From NCBI RefSeq assembly GCF_001224225.1, contig NZ_CUEE01000001.1, positions 1 to 64,000 of the forward strand: a DNA stretch of 64,000 bases, written 5' to 3'. This stretch comes from Staphylococcus borealis (GTDB lineage Bacteria; Bacillota; Bacilli; Staphylococcales; Staphylococcaceae). Shown here in pieces: positions 1 through 8,726 of this stretch (position 1 is the first letter of the stretch; each line of letters starts with the position of its first letter). The notes beneath the pieces were generated by a model that was not told the DNA's origin, made no database searches, and was given only the letters and a program-made list of their open reading frames with translations. Both the position numbers and the translations under genes were made by a program.

Positions 1-22
1 CAGGATCAAACTCTCCATAAAA
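1..22 (-). rRNA. 16S rRNA, 5' end only (partial)
   Basis: The reverse complement of the first 22 bases is the conserved 5' terminus of bacterial 16S rRNA, including the universal primer-27F site AGAGTTTGATCCTG. The gene reads leftward out of the window, so only its first bases are here. It presumably heads an rrn operon, because two strong tandem promoters lie just upstream. Confidence 0.95.
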
Positions 23-147
23 ATTTATGATGTTTGATTAGCTCATAATACTAAATAGTGTTTGTAACAGTTAAGTTACTGTTTTTGGAATTAACGTTGA
101 CATATTGTCATTCAGTTTTCAATGTTCATTTTTAAACTAACTTCTTA

Positions 148-176
148 ATTGTATAACATTCTTTTTAGAAAGTCAA
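148..176 (-). promoter_or_regulatory. rRNA promoter P2
   Basis: On the minus strand there is TTGACT (171-176), a 17-base spacer and TACAAT (148-153), close to the SigA consensus. It is the nearer of two tandem promoters to 16S. The transcript would start near 141 and carry a leader of about 120 bases. That leader contains a TTGAAAACTGAATG stretch (about 111-124) resembling the boxA-like antitermination sequences of Firmicute rRNA leaders. The boxA reading is an inference. Confidence 0.7.
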
Positions 177-296
177 CAACTTTTGTTGATTACTTTTATT
201 ATTTTAAGTCATCTTTTTTTATTTTGCAATGGTAAGTTTTACACCATTTTAACAAACTTTGTAAGGAATTAACATTCCGTTTTCGACGACTTTTAT

Positions 297-325
297 ATAA
301 TATCAAGTTTGAATAGTTAAGTCAA
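297..325 (-). promoter_or_regulatory. rRNA promoter P1
   Basis: On the minus strand there is TTGACT (320-325), exactly 17 bases and TATTAT (297-302), giving a start near position 290. Together with P2 about 150 bases downstream it forms the tandem promoter pair usual for Firmicute rrn operons. The region between is very AT-rich and has no gene. Confidence 0.7.
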
Positions 326-419
326 CACTTTTTTTGAACTAATTTTTATCTTTGTTATGTTCAAGTTTCATTGTTGCTCACAAGAAATTATTCTATCAGA
401 TTCAAAATATTTTGCAATA

Positions 420-460
420 GAAAAACGCATGGAAATCTGAATTTCCATGCGCTAATTTTA
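420..460 (-). terminator. Terminator of the mrp-type gene
   Basis: An 11-base perfect stem (426-436 with 441-451) with a 4-base loop is followed on the minus strand by a T-run. It lies just past the stop codon of the mrp-type gene, separates that gene from the rRNA promoters, and is near-symmetric enough to work in both directions. Confidence 0.85.
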
Positions 461-474
461 CACTAAATAGGATT

Positions 475-1542
475 TTATTTTTTAATTGTAGATGCTATCA
501 CTTTTTGAGCAATAGACGTATAAATTTTACCTAATCGATCATCTGCTTGATAAATAGATGGTGAGAAATCTTTGGGATTCCATGTAGGTTGTTCTAATGG
601 TAATTCACCTAGTAGCTGCGTATTTAATTCATCTGCTAGTTTACGTCCGCCACCTTTACCAAAGACATATTCTTTATTACCAGTTTCTTTACTTTCGAAA
701 TAGCTCATATTTTCAATGACACCTAAGATAGAGTGTTCAGTATGTTTAGCCATTGCTCCTGCTCTTGCAGCTACAAATGCTGCTGTCGGATGAGGCGTAG
801 TTACAATGATTTCTTTACTACTTGGTAACATTGAATGAACATCTAAAGCTACATCACCTGTACCTGGCGGCAAGTCTAATAGTAAATAGTCAAGTTCTCC
901 CCATTTCACTTCTACAAAGAAATTAGTTAACATTTTGCCTAGCATTGGTCCACGCCATATAACCGGCGCATTCTCTTCTACGAAAAATGCCATTGATATC
1001 ACTTTTACGCCATGACGTTCAACGGGAATTATTTCTTTACCTTGGACTCCCGGTTTCTCGTCAATACCCATCATATCAGGTACACTAAATCCATAGATAT
1101 CAGCGTCTACTAAACCAACACGTTTGCCTTCTCGTGCTAAAGCAACTGCTAGGTTTACTGCAACTGTCGATTTACCTACGCCACCTTTACCTGAAGCAAT
1201 CGCTATAAATTCTACTGGATTATCTTTAGATAATAATCCCTCTATAGTTTTTGGTTGTTCTTCTTTTTTACCTGTATATTGTTCTACCGTTTCGGCAGGT
1301 AACTCTTCAAATCGTATCCCAACAGTGTTAGCCCCATTTTCTTTTAGCGCTTTTACTATTGCCATTTGTAAATCTAACTGTGGTTGTCCACCTAGTTGCG
1401 CCATTGCCACTTTAACACTAACGTGTTCTATTTCTTCTTTTGTAGTTACTTCGATGATGCCATCTGTTTCTTTAAGTGGTACATTTATTATCGGATCTTT
1501 TAATGCTCCGACTATTTCTTTCACTTGATCTACCGTTAACAA
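475..1542 (-). CDS. mrp: Mrp/NBP35 family ATPase (iron-sulfur carrier type) lacking CxxC
   Basis: This 355-residue protein has an N-terminal MIP18/DUF59-type domain (about 1-80) and a Mrp P-loop ATPase domain with GKGGVGKS at 118-125 and DLPPGTGD as the Walker B region. Family members bind and deliver Fe-S clusters. In typical Mrp proteins a CPxCG motif follows the ENMSYF segment. Here that place reads FESKETG, so the cluster-binding cysteine pair is missing. The start is TTG at 1542, chosen because a GGGGG ribosome site lies 7 bases upstream. The gene stands alone and ends in a strong terminator. Family assignment is firm; Fe-S carrier function is only inferred. Confidence 0.88.
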   Translation of the reverse strand: MLTVDQVKEIVGALKDPIINVPLKETDGIIEVTTKEEIEHVSVKVAMAQLGGQPQLDLQMAIVKALKENGANTVGIRFEELPAETVEQYTGKKEEQPKTIEGLLSKDNPVEFIAIASGKGGVGKSTVAVNLAVALAREGKRVGLVDADIYGFSVPDMMGIDEKPGVQGKEIIPVERHGVKVISMAFFVEENAPVIWRGPMLGKMLTNFFVEVKWGELDYLLLDLPPGTGDVALDVHSMLPSSKEIIVTTPHPTAAFVAARAGAMAKHTEHSILGVIENMSYFESKETGNKEYVFGKGGGRKLADELNTQLLGELPLEQPTWNPKDFSPSIYQADDRLGKIYTSIAQKVIASTIKK

Positions 1543-1637
1543 TGTAAATCCCCCTTAGCATTCTTTATATCTATATAATAACAAATATTAATATGTATTG
1601 ACTTTCTAAATTAGTATATATTTTTTAGATATATAAA

Positions 1638-1675
1638 AAAAGAAGTTAGCTCAATATATGAAGACTAACTTCTAT
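1638..1675 (-). terminator. Terminator of the LmrS-like gene
   Basis: The stem AGAAGTTAG / CTAACTTCT with a 14-base loop is followed by seven T on the minus strand. It lies between the stop of the transporter at 1689 and the mrp-type gene. Confidence 0.8.
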
Positions 1676-1688
1676 CATTATCTAATCG

Positions 1689-3140
1689 TTATATATCACG
1701 CGTATTCGTTGTTTTTTTAATGTAGTGTCTTTCTTCTTTAATAAATAGAGAGAAGATGAAACCAACAATCACTAATCCAGTTACTATTGCAAATGATAAA
1801 TCAACACCTGCTGCAACACTTTGTCTTTGTGCGATTTCATGATTGGCACTTATAGATGAACTTTGACTTAGTAATTTAGCCCCAATACTCATAATGGTTA
1901 CCATTAAGGCCGTTCCAAGTGAGCCAGCCATAACACGGCCAAAGTTCATGATGGCAGTACCATGCGAAATGTCTTCATTTTTAAGTGCGTTAATACCTGC
2001 TGTATTAATTGGCATCATCAATAATGAAACAGCAAACATTCTTATTGCATACACGATAACTAACATGGTATAAGATGAATCATATTTTAAGAAACTCAAC
2101 AAGGCAGTAGTTATAATGAGCACGATAAATCCAATTAGGATTAAAAGTCTAGGTCCATATTTATCGTAAATTTTACCGGTGTAAACAGACATTATACCGT
2201 TTAAAATAGCCCCTGGCATTATGACCAATCCAGACATGAAGGCACTAAGACCAAGACCGTTTTGAACGAACAAGGGAATCAAAAGTGCTGGACCTACCAT
2301 TGACATCATGACAATCATTGAAGTAATAGTACTGAAAGTGAAAATTTTACTTTTGAAAACTCGGAGATTTAACAACGGATTAGTTATATATAATTGTCTT
2401 CTTACAAACGCAACAACAATTAACATTCCAATTATAAATGAGAAGATAACAATTGGATGAGTGAATCCAAGATTGCCTGCACTACTAAATGCATAAAGCA
2501 TCAATCCAAATCCTAACGTTGAATAAATAACTGATCGTTTATCTAATGCTGTTTTTTTAGTTTCATTGTAACTTGATAATGTAATAGCACCAAAGATATA
2601 ACCTATAAGTGCAATGCCTACAACGATAATGAATGGTACTCTCCAACTCGTATTATCTATAATTAAGCCTGAAAAAGTAGGGCCAATCGCTGGTGCAAAT
2701 TGGATAACTAAGCCAGCTAAGCCCATTGCAAAACCACGCTTTTCTTTAGAAAACAAAGTAAATAACGTAAACTGCATGAGCGGCATAATAATTCCAGCAC
2801 CGATTGCTTGTATCACTCTGGCAAACATTAAAACACCAAAGTTAGGTGCAATAGCAGCAACAATAGATCCAATAAGGAAGATTCCCATAGAAACTAAGTA
2901 TAATGGCTTGGTTTTAATTCTATCCATTAAGTATGCAGTCAACGGAATCATTGTCCCATTAACTAACATAAAACCAGTTACCAACCATTGGGCAGTATTT
3001 TCAGATGTATTTAGTTCCCTCATAATATGCGGTAAAGCAGTATTTAATAAAGTTTGATTTAAAATAGCTATAAATGCACTTAATAACATTACTGCAACAA
3101 TGAGGTTCCGTTTTTTTGTGGATACTTCTATATTCGCCAT
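1689..3140 (-). CDS. lmrS: DHA2-type MFS multidrug efflux pump, LmrS-like
   Basis: A 483-residue, very hydrophobic protein consistent with a 14-helix H+ antiporter of the EmrB/QacA group. LNQTLLNTALPHIMRELN in helix 1 and the helix-5 antiporter motif (AIGPTFSGLI) mark the drug:H+ antiporter family. In S. aureus the gene next to sepA and sdrM encodes LmrS, reported to export lincomycin, linezolid and other drugs. I assign the name by that position and length, not by alignment. The ATG at 3140 has a good AAGGAG site. It is the last of three efflux-type genes transcribed leftward, with its own terminator. Confidence 0.8.
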   Translation of the reverse strand: MANIEVSTKKRNLIVAVMLLSAFIAILNQTLLNTALPHIMRELNTSENTAQWLVTGFMLVNGTMIPLTAYLMDRIKTKPLYLVSMGIFLIGSIVAAIAPNFGVLMFARVIQAIGAGIIMPLMQFTLFTLFSKEKRGFAMGLAGLVIQFAPAIGPTFSGLIIDNTSWRVPFIIVVGIALIGYIFGAITLSSYNETKKTALDKRSVIYSTLGFGLMLYAFSSAGNLGFTHPIVIFSFIIGMLIVVAFVRRQLYITNPLLNLRVFKSKIFTFSTITSMIVMMSMVGPALLIPLFVQNGLGLSAFMSGLVIMPGAILNGIMSVYTGKIYDKYGPRLLILIGFIVLIITTALLSFLKYDSSYTMLVIVYAIRMFAVSLLMMPINTAGINALKNEDISHGTAIMNFGRVMAGSLGTALMVTIMSIGAKLLSQSSSISANHEIAQRQSVAAGVDLSFAIVTGLVIVGFIFSLFIKEERHYIKKTTNTRDI

Positions 3141-3212
3141 ATAAAAACTCCTTTTAATTCAAAGACATTGTTATATTCAACCAAATTTTAGTACGCCAAG
3201 CAAACTAAATGC

Positions 3213-3683
3213 TTATTCTTTCTTATTATTAAGATTCTCACTATCTGGATAAAATATAATTTTAAAAATATATAATAGCCCTATGATGACTGCGATGACC
3301 CAAAAGTCAATTTTTATATAAACGTAGTGTATATGAATTATAAAATAAAAGAGTATCGTTGTTACGACATAAGAAATCAAATGAAACATACTACCACTAA
3401 AATATGGGTTGTTAGGCAATTGCTTTCTAAAGTAGTCCATTAAATGTTCAATGGCAAATAAAATGAAGTAACCAAAAACGATATAACTTCCATAATAAAC
3501 TAAATTATCTACTAAATTTTTGTTATAGGTAAAGTCTCCTAAGTTAAAAAAAATTAGGATTCGACTTAAACCAAATAAACCAAATCCTAAAAACATTAAA
3601 AAAATAGCACCTGAAATAATAAAGATAGTGAGGACAAATAAAGTAGATAAAATATTTTTATAATTATTTTTAAAAAACTTCAT
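3213..3683 (-). CDS. sepA: SepA family multidrug resistance membrane protein
   Basis: A 156-residue protein with four strongly hydrophobic segments. It closely resembles staphylococcal SepA (157 residues) as I recall it, for example [15 protein letters not shown] and [15 protein letters not shown], but with many substitutions. SepA was described as conferring low-level resistance to antiseptics and dyes. Its transport mechanism is not clear, and it does not look like an SMR or MFS protein. It sits between two MFS pumps, as in S. aureus. The start ATG follows a strong GGAGGG site. Confidence 0.88.
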   Translation of the reverse strand: MKFFKNNYKNILSTLFVLTIFIISGAIFLMFLGFGLFGLSRILIFFNLGDFTYNKNLVDNLVYYGSYIVFGYFILFAIEHLMDYFRKQLPNNPYFSGSMFHLISYVVTTILFYFIIHIHYVYIKIDFWVIAVIIGLLYIFKIIFYPDSENLNNKKE

Positions 3684-3808
3684 CTTTTGCCCTCCTTTGT
3701 TTCACACGGCTATTTTATCATTTATAAAACGCAATATAAAATTTAAAGCGCGATATTAAAAGAACTTAATAAACCATCACATTTAGTTTATGTCAAAGCT
3801 TTAATATG

Positions 3809-5137
3809 CTATGCCTCGGATTTATAAAGCGTTGACCACATGATGATGAGTAAGATACTCACTAATGCAGCTGCAAGTAAAATATTATAAAAATGACCAT
3901 TTATAAATCCTATTGACATAGCGTAGAAATACCCCATTACAGTTGAACCTATTGATGAACCTAAATTTTTGGTTAATGCATAAAAGGACATCATTTTCTT
4001 CATATGTCTCGGATTTGTTTCTTCTTGAACGATGACACTATCTTTAGTGTAAACAAAACCAAAGCTTAGTCCAGCGAGTATTACAGTTGCTGCAATTAAT
4101 AATGGCATTTTCAAACCAAACATTAGTATGATACTACTGATTAATAATAAAGTGAATGCAGTGATGTATAATGCCTTACGTGTTAAATTAGCTTCAACTT
4201 TTGCTAAATTAAAATTTAAAACTAGCCAAGCTACTGACAATGGGAATATAACTAATCCACTTTGAAGTGGAGAAAGATGCAGATGATCTTGTAAGTAAAT
4301 CGGTATATATAAATTGTATCCCATTAAAGTCATCGCTATTAAGAGGTCCGTAACAAATACTAATGAGACTGAACGATTGAACTCTGAAATTGGTATGAAT
4401 GGATTTTTGATTGTGCTTTCAAATTTAAATAAAATAAATATAAATATAAATGCTAACACTAAAGCAATCATATTTAATATTATTGATGACTTATATAATA
4501 AACCAAACATAAATAAAGCTATGAACACATAAAATAATGTAAGTCCTCTGACATCAAAGCTAGATGCTTTAACTTCCGCTTCCTCAGGAAAATGAAACGT
4601 GACAAATGCTAAAATAATTGCAATAACCGCTATCGGGATATTTATGAAAAATAGCCAATGCCATGTTGCAAACTCTAAAATAGCTCCACCTAGCAATGGT
4701 CCGATAATGCTAGATATCCCCCATACACTTCCAACTATACCCATAATTTTGTATCTAAATGGTATTTCAAAAGCTAATTTAGGAACAATTTGAGTTAACG
4801 ACATCATAACCCCCGCTCCTAATCCTTGGACGATTCTTGAGATGATGAGCATAACAAATGTGCTACTCATTCCTGACATTAAACTACCTATACCAAATAA
4901 TAATAAACCTACCATTGCAATATAAAGAATTTTAAAACGTGTTAATAATTCACCAACAATCGGATTAGCTACTACCAACGCAATAAAATAAACTGTAAAT
5001 ACTAATGATATTGATGCTCCAGCATTTAAATCTGTTCTTATTGTAGGCATGGCTAATGAAATAATTGAACTTTCAATTGCAGCCATAAACATAGTTAAAA
5101 CCAATGTAACAACAATACCTATAGATTTTAAGTTCAT
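3809..5137 (-). CDS. sdrM: MFS drug efflux pump, SdrM-like
   Basis: About 442 residues, with multiple membrane helices, an N-terminal SSIISLAMPTIRTDL segment and a clear motif C (SSIIGPLLGGAI) of drug:H+ antiporters. The size and the position beside sepA match SdrM of S. aureus (447 residues), a pump reported for norfloxacin, ethidium and acriflavine. An in-frame TTG exists at 5143, but it is only 4 bases from AGGAGG. The ATG at 5137, 10 bases from that site, is the better start. Substrate range cannot be read from sequence. Confidence 0.82.
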   Translation of the reverse strand: MNLKSIGIVVTLVLTMFMAAIESSIISLAMPTIRTDLNAGASISLVFTVYFIALVVANPIVGELLTRFKILYIAMVGLLLFGIGSLMSGMSSTFVMLIISRIVQGLGAGVMMSLTQIVPKLAFEIPFRYKIMGIVGSVWGISSIIGPLLGGAILEFATWHWLFFINIPIAVIAIILAFVTFHFPEEAEVKASSFDVRGLTLFYVFIALFMFGLLYKSSIILNMIALVLAFIFIFILFKFESTIKNPFIPISEFNRSVSLVFVTDLLIAMTLMGYNLYIPIYLQDHLHLSPLQSGLVIFPLSVAWLVLNFNLAKVEANLTRKALYITAFTLLLISSIILMFGLKMPLLIAATVILAGLSFGFVYTKDSVIVQEETNPRHMKKMMSFYALTKNLGSSIGSTVMGYFYAMSIGFINGHFYNILLAAALVSILLIIMWSTLYKSEA

Positions 5138-5227
5138 GAACAATTTTCCTCCTTTTTATCTTTTTAGATTCTTTAATAGAATAATCGTTAGAATTATTCA
5201 GACGCAATATAATAATCACTTTAAAAT

Positions 5228-5276
5228 AAAAATAAGACTGATGACCGATAAAATCATCAACCTTATTTTTTAGTTT
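5228..5276 (-). terminator. Terminator of the hemolysin III family gene
   Basis: The inverted repeat AATAAGGTTGATGA / TCATCAGTCTTATT with two mismatches is followed by T-rich sequence on the minus strand, immediately after the stop at 5279. Confidence 0.65.
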
Positions 5277-5278
5277 CT

Positions 5279-5962
5279 CTATATAAAATAAAGTATTGCA
5301 ATAAAGTGGAACATTGAAGCGATAACGATAAATATATGCCAAATCATATGGAAATAAGGACGATTTTTTTGCGCATAAAACCAAGCCCCAATCGTATATG
5401 ATAAACCGCCTAAAACTATAAATAAAATGAACATCCATGACGTACGCATAATGATAATAGGAAGAAAAATAATACCAACCCATCCCATCACAAGATATAC
5501 AATTAAACTTAACTTTGGATTCACTTTTTCAGAGATGGATTTATATAATATGCCCCAAATTGTGGTACCCCATAATAATATAAACACTAACCAACCTATC
5601 CATCCGCCTACAACAGTTAATAGAACGGGCGTATACGTCCCAGAAATTGCAACATAAATCATACTATGATCTATGATTCTCAATATGTATTTATGTGCAG
5701 TATTGTTCTTCATTGAATGATATATTGTAGATGAGATAAACATCATAAAAATGCTAATTACAAATATTGAAACACTGATTGAGCTCAACGTTCCATGGGC
5801 TATATAACTATGTACTGCCGCATAAGGAAGTAAAAAAAGTGTAATCAATGCAGCAACACCATGTGATACTGCATTACCTATTTCTTCACCAAAAGATAGC
5901 GGGATGATGTCTTTAAAAGATTCAACAACAGCACTTTTTGTATTCTTAGATGAGTTAGACAT
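5279..5962 (-). CDS. Hemolysin III / PAQR family membrane protein (TrhA-like)
   Basis: A 227-residue protein with about seven hydrophobic helices. It has the family signatures NAVSHG near residue 29, SSTIYHS in helix 2-3, DHSMIY, and a C-terminal HMIWHIFIV...HF pair of histidines that would form a metal site with the earlier histidine. Homologs are called hemolysin III, but the bacterial family is mostly linked to membrane lipid homeostasis, so cytolysis should not be assumed. It lies between the efflux genes and the uridylyltransferase, 16 bases after the latter's stop, so the two may be cotranscribed. Confidence 0.85.
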   Translation of the reverse strand: MSNSSKNTKSAVVESFKDIIPLSFGEEIGNAVSHGVAALITLFLLPYAAVHSYIAHGTLSSISVSIFVISIFMMFISSTIYHSMKNNTAHKYILRIIDHSMIYVAISGTYTPVLLTVVGGWIGWLVFILLWGTTIWGILYKSISEKVNPKLSLIVYLVMGWVGIIFLPIIIMRTSWMFILFIVLGGLSYTIGAWFYAQKNRPYFHMIWHIFIVIASMFHFIAILYFI

Positions 5963-5978
5963 CTAACACCACCACCCT

Positions 5979-7166
5979 TTAAATTAAATTCATACGTTCT
6001 AAATCTGATGTAGCAGTTTCAACACTATCTTTACCTTCTTTATTTTTAAGTGGAGAGAATTCATCTTCTCTATTAACTTGTAACGTGTTAAAACTAGTTG
6101 CATATCTAAAAATATCAAAATAGAACAGTTCAAATTTTAAAGTTGGTTTTTCAACAACACCAAAATCTTCATCTAATTGTTTTAGATTTTTCACTGCTAA
6201 ATGATATGGTAAGTCATTATTTACCACTTGTTTAATAAATCCAACTTTAAAGGCATGAATACCAATATTTGCATTATTAAACGTATTTGCTACTTCTTCA
6301 TCTAATTCAGAGTATTCAAGTACTGTATCTTTACTATTTTGATTTACTAAACGTCCAACACTTTCACCATCTTTAGGTTGAATTGATTTAGATGTTACAT
6401 CACAATCATGTACTACTGTAAATCCTGCAAATAGTGGATCTAAAACTTTAACTAATACATTGTCAATATTATTTAAGAAAATATATTTCACACCATCAGT
6501 TGCCATTTTATCTAAAAAGCCATTCTTATCTAATGATTTAAATACACCGCCATTACCATTTGGCGTCTCCATAATATAACCTTGTTCATTCAGAATAAGA
6601 CGTCCTTCTTCACTTAACGCAACCATATTATCTTGTTTGAAGAAATGTATATTATCAGGATTATAGCCAAAATAATCGTGTTGTTCAAAATACGTTAACG
6701 TTTCTTCATGATTAATATCACTAGTCATGATATACCAATTAACTAAATGACCCGTTTCTTTTTTAAGTTTAAGTAATTGTTGTGCTTGTAGTTCAAATAA
6801 ACTAATACCTTTTATTTCAAAAGAACCTTTAGGTCCTTTATAACCTAATCGAGTACCTTGACCACCAGCCATCAAAAGTACTGCAAATTCACCGTTTCTT
6901 ATTGCTTCTAATCCTTTATGTTCATATTTAGCTACTTCTTGATCCGTCAAGTCTGACTTGCGCTGATATTTCACTTCTGAAACTGTTGATACGTCTGAAA
7001 TCGATTGACGATTTATATATAAATCTTTAAATAATTGCTGAATACTTTCTAAATCTAAATCATTCACTTTAGCTTCTAATTTTTCTTTTTCATTACTACT
7101 CATTAGCTTTTCATATTCACTCAAATGCTCTTGATTATATTTCTTTAATTGATTTTGATCTAACAT
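5979..7166 (-). CDS. UDPGP-family uridylyltransferase (UTP:sugar-1-phosphate)
   Basis: This 395-residue cytosolic enzyme carries the nucleotidyltransferase signature [12 protein letters not shown] near residues 98-109 and the [10 protein letters not shown] segment after it, typical of eukaryote-like UDP-N-acetylglucosamine/UDP-glucose pyrophosphorylases. S. aureus has a protein of the same length annotated only as a probable uridylyltransferase. It differs from the GtaB and GlmU families. The likely reaction is UTP plus a hexose(-amine)-1-phosphate to UDP-sugar and pyrophosphate; the substrate is unknown. Confidence 0.85.
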   Translation of the reverse strand: MLDQNQLKKYNQEHLSEYEKLMSSNEKEKLEAKVNDLDLESIQQLFKDLYINRQSISDVSTVSEVKYQRKSDLTDQEVAKYEHKGLEAIRNGEFAVLLMAGGQGTRLGYKGPKGSFEIKGISLFELQAQQLLKLKKETGHLVNWYIMTSDINHEETLTYFEQHDYFGYNPDNIHFFKQDNMVALSEEGRLILNEQGYIMETPNGNGGVFKSLDKNGFLDKMATDGVKYIFLNNIDNVLVKVLDPLFAGFTVVHDCDVTSKSIQPKDGESVGRLVNQNSKDTVLEYSELDEEVANTFNNANIGIHAFKVGFIKQVVNNDLPYHLAVKNLKQLDEDFGVVEKPTLKFELFYFDIFRYATSFNTLQVNREDEFSPLKNKEGKDSVETATSDLERMNLI

Positions 7167-7221
7167 TTTAACTCTCCTTGTGATGAATTCAATATGTATT
7201 CATACCCATAATAATTTAGTA

Positions 7222-7740
7222 TTACCCTAAAATGGACTGGCTTATATATTGTAATAAATCATTAATAAACGTTTGGAATAATATGTATAATGCGCCAATA
7301 CTTAATGCAGTAGCCAGTGATACATCAACTAAGCCGCCTGTTTTAAAGGTGAATGGGAACTTAATAGTTAGAGGAATCGGATAAAGTAACTTTACTCCTC
7401 TTGGCGTTAACATATCTAGTATAACATGAGACGCCATACCACCGATAATGGAAACCAAATAGTATATAGGAGTTTGAATTAAATTAAGGAGTAATCCAAT
7501 GATACCAATAAATAATAATGAGTGAGTGAATGTCCTGTGACCAAATAAAAGCCTAATGATTATGCTTAGCAACTTTAATTTCCTACCAATCTTACTTCCA
7601 GTATGACAAATATCTGGAAGCAAACTTGAAACCACTGCTAAACATAATACAGTAACAGTAGAGAACAAATCAGTTTGAAAGTGTTCGGTTGTTAATGCAC
7701 CCACTAGCAAACCAGCAGATACGTGAGTTTTGCCTGTCAT
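7222..7740 (-). CDS. Membrane-bound metal-dependent hydrolase, YdjM/DUF457 family
   Basis: A 172-residue membrane protein with the conserved motifs of the YdjM family: KTHVSAG at the N-terminus, LLPDICHTGSKIGRK, GHRTFTHS and HVILDMLTPRGV. The His and Asp residues of these motifs are the presumed metal ligands. In Bacillus and E. coli relatives the genes are often damage-inducible, but I see no LexA box here. Biochemical function is not established. The ATG at 7740 follows an AAAGGAGAAGG site. Confidence 0.8.
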   Translation of the reverse strand: MTGKTHVSAGLLVGALTTEHFQTDLFSTVTVLCLAVVSSLLPDICHTGSKIGRKLKLLSIIIRLLFGHRTFTHSLLFIGIIGLLLNLIQTPIYYLVSIIGGMASHVILDMLTPRGVKLLYPIPLTIKFPFTFKTGGLVDVSLATALSIGALYILFQTFINDLLQYISQSILG

Positions 7741-7851
7741 ATACCTTCTCCTTTATAGAGAACATTCTAACACAAAATGCGCTAAAATACGAACATATTT
7801 TCGGTTGAAGTAAATAGTGTATCACAAAATAAAAAAGTATAGCATTAATAC

Positions 7852-7880
7852 TTGAAAACGATTACATACTGATATATGAT
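7852..7880 (+). promoter_or_regulatory. SigA-type promoter of the UPF0457 gene
   Basis: TTGAAA (7852-7857), 17 bases, TATGAT (7875-7880), about 35 bases before the chosen start codon. Confidence 0.5.
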
Positions 7881-7914
7881 ATAGACATAAATAACATAAA
7901 GGATGTGTTCTTTA

Positions 7915-8175
7915 ATGGCAATGACTGTAAAGAAAGATAATAATGAAGTTAGAATTCAATGGAGAGTAGCAGATATTAAAATCCCTACTAGTGACATTAA
8001 AAATATCTCACAAGACCAAGAAATTCATGCCGTTCCAGATTTAGACTCTAAAAATATTTCACGTATTGGTTCTACTTTTGGTAAAACGAATAGAGTGATT
8101 ATTGATACAGATGATCATGAATACATTATTTATACGCACAATGACCAAAAAGTTTATAATGAATTAACTAAGTAA
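7915..8175 (+). CDS. UPF0457 family small protein
   Basis: An 86-residue soluble protein beginning [16 protein letters not shown], a small Firmicute family without known function. The reading frame can be extended to an ATG at 7903, but that ATG overlaps the ribosome site AAAGGATG. Starting at 7915 gives correct spacing and the usual family length. The sequence suggests a beta-rich fold, with alternating charged and hydrophobic residues and no membrane segment. It is monocistronic, with its own promoter and terminator. Confidence 0.85.
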   Translation: MAMTVKKDNNEVRIQWRVADIKIPTSDIKNISQDQEIHAVPDLDSKNISRIGSTFGKTNRVIIDTDDHEYIIYTHNDQKVYNELTK

Positions 8176-8218
8176 TGATATAATACAATTTCTTTCGCAA
8201 AGTTATATGTAATATTTC

Positions 8219-8252
8219 ACTGTCAACGCATTAAATGTAGTTGGCAGTTTTT
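8219..8252 (+). terminator. Terminator of the UPF0457 gene
   Basis: The stem ACTGTCAAC (8219-8227) / GTTGGCAGT (8240-8248) with one G-T pair is followed by a T-run. Confidence 0.75.
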
Positions 8253-8336
8253 ATATACCTAGACATTTAATACTTAATTACTTTTTATTTTCCGAGTTAT
8301 TAATTACACTATGCTTAAGAATAAGGAGGTTAAAAA

Positions 8337-8651
8337 ATGTTTGTAGTAACAAATAGAATTACTGTAAAAAAAGGATTCGCTGAAAAAATGGCACCAAGAT
8401 TTACTAAAGGTGGAAAAATTGAAGCATTACAAGGTTTCCATAAAATTGAAGTTTGGAAAGTTGAACGAGACAAAGACAGTGAAGATATGTATGTCAATAC
8501 GTGGTGGGAAACTGAAAAAGATTTCGAAGCATGGACTAAAAGTGATGCATTTAAAGAAGCACATCAAAATAAAGGTAAAACATCGGCCGAAACATCTCCA
8601 GTTATAAATAGTGAAATTGTCAAAGCTAATGTATTAGCTACCTTAAATTAA
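8337..8651 (+). CDS. ABM-domain protein, probable heme-degrading monooxygenase (HmoA/IsdG type)
   Basis: A 104-residue protein with the antibiotic-biosynthesis-monooxygenase fold signature: an initial beta strand (MFVVTNRITVKKG), GFHKIEVWKV, then WWETEKDFEAWTKSDAFKEAH. The last segment parallels the W-K-S-D-x-F-K-A-A-H region of IsdG/IsdI, where the histidine ligates heme. The C-terminal SPVINSEIV also matches that group. It is closer in layout to B. subtilis HmoA than to the Isd enzymes of the isd operon. A strong AAGGAGG site precedes the ATG. No Fur box was seen immediately upstream, so iron control is not supported. Confidence 0.78.
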   Translation: MFVVTNRITVKKGFAEKMAPRFTKGGKIEALQGFHKIEVWKVERDKDSEDMYVNTWWETEKDFEAWTKSDAFKEAHQNKGKTSAETSPVINSEIVKANVLATLN

Positions 8652-8657
8652 AAAGAA

Positions 8658-8716
8658 GGCAATGAAGTTATGTTGGTTGAATAGGATCAATATTCCCAAC
8701 ATAAATCTTCATTGCC
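8658..8716. terminator. Bidirectional terminator between hmoA-like and yjiH-like genes
   Basis: GGCAATGAAG (8658-8667) pairs with CTTCATTGCC (8707-8716), with an inner ATGTTGG / CCAACAT stem. It lies between two convergent genes and has an A/T-rich flank on both sides. Confidence 0.8.
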
Positions 8717-8726
8717 TAAATTGTGG

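Noticed and set aside
1124-1528. Plus-strand open frame of 134 codons opposite the mrp-type gene
   Set aside because: It is the antisense of a well-recognised ATPase gene, has no ribosome site and a composition expected of a shadow frame. The same holds for the plus-strand frames opposite sfaB, asp23, topB and the ribosomal genes.
5279-5962. Hemolysin toxin
   Set aside because: The name hemolysin III is historical. The sequence is a multi-helix PAQR-type membrane protein without a secretion signal, so toxin function is not supported.
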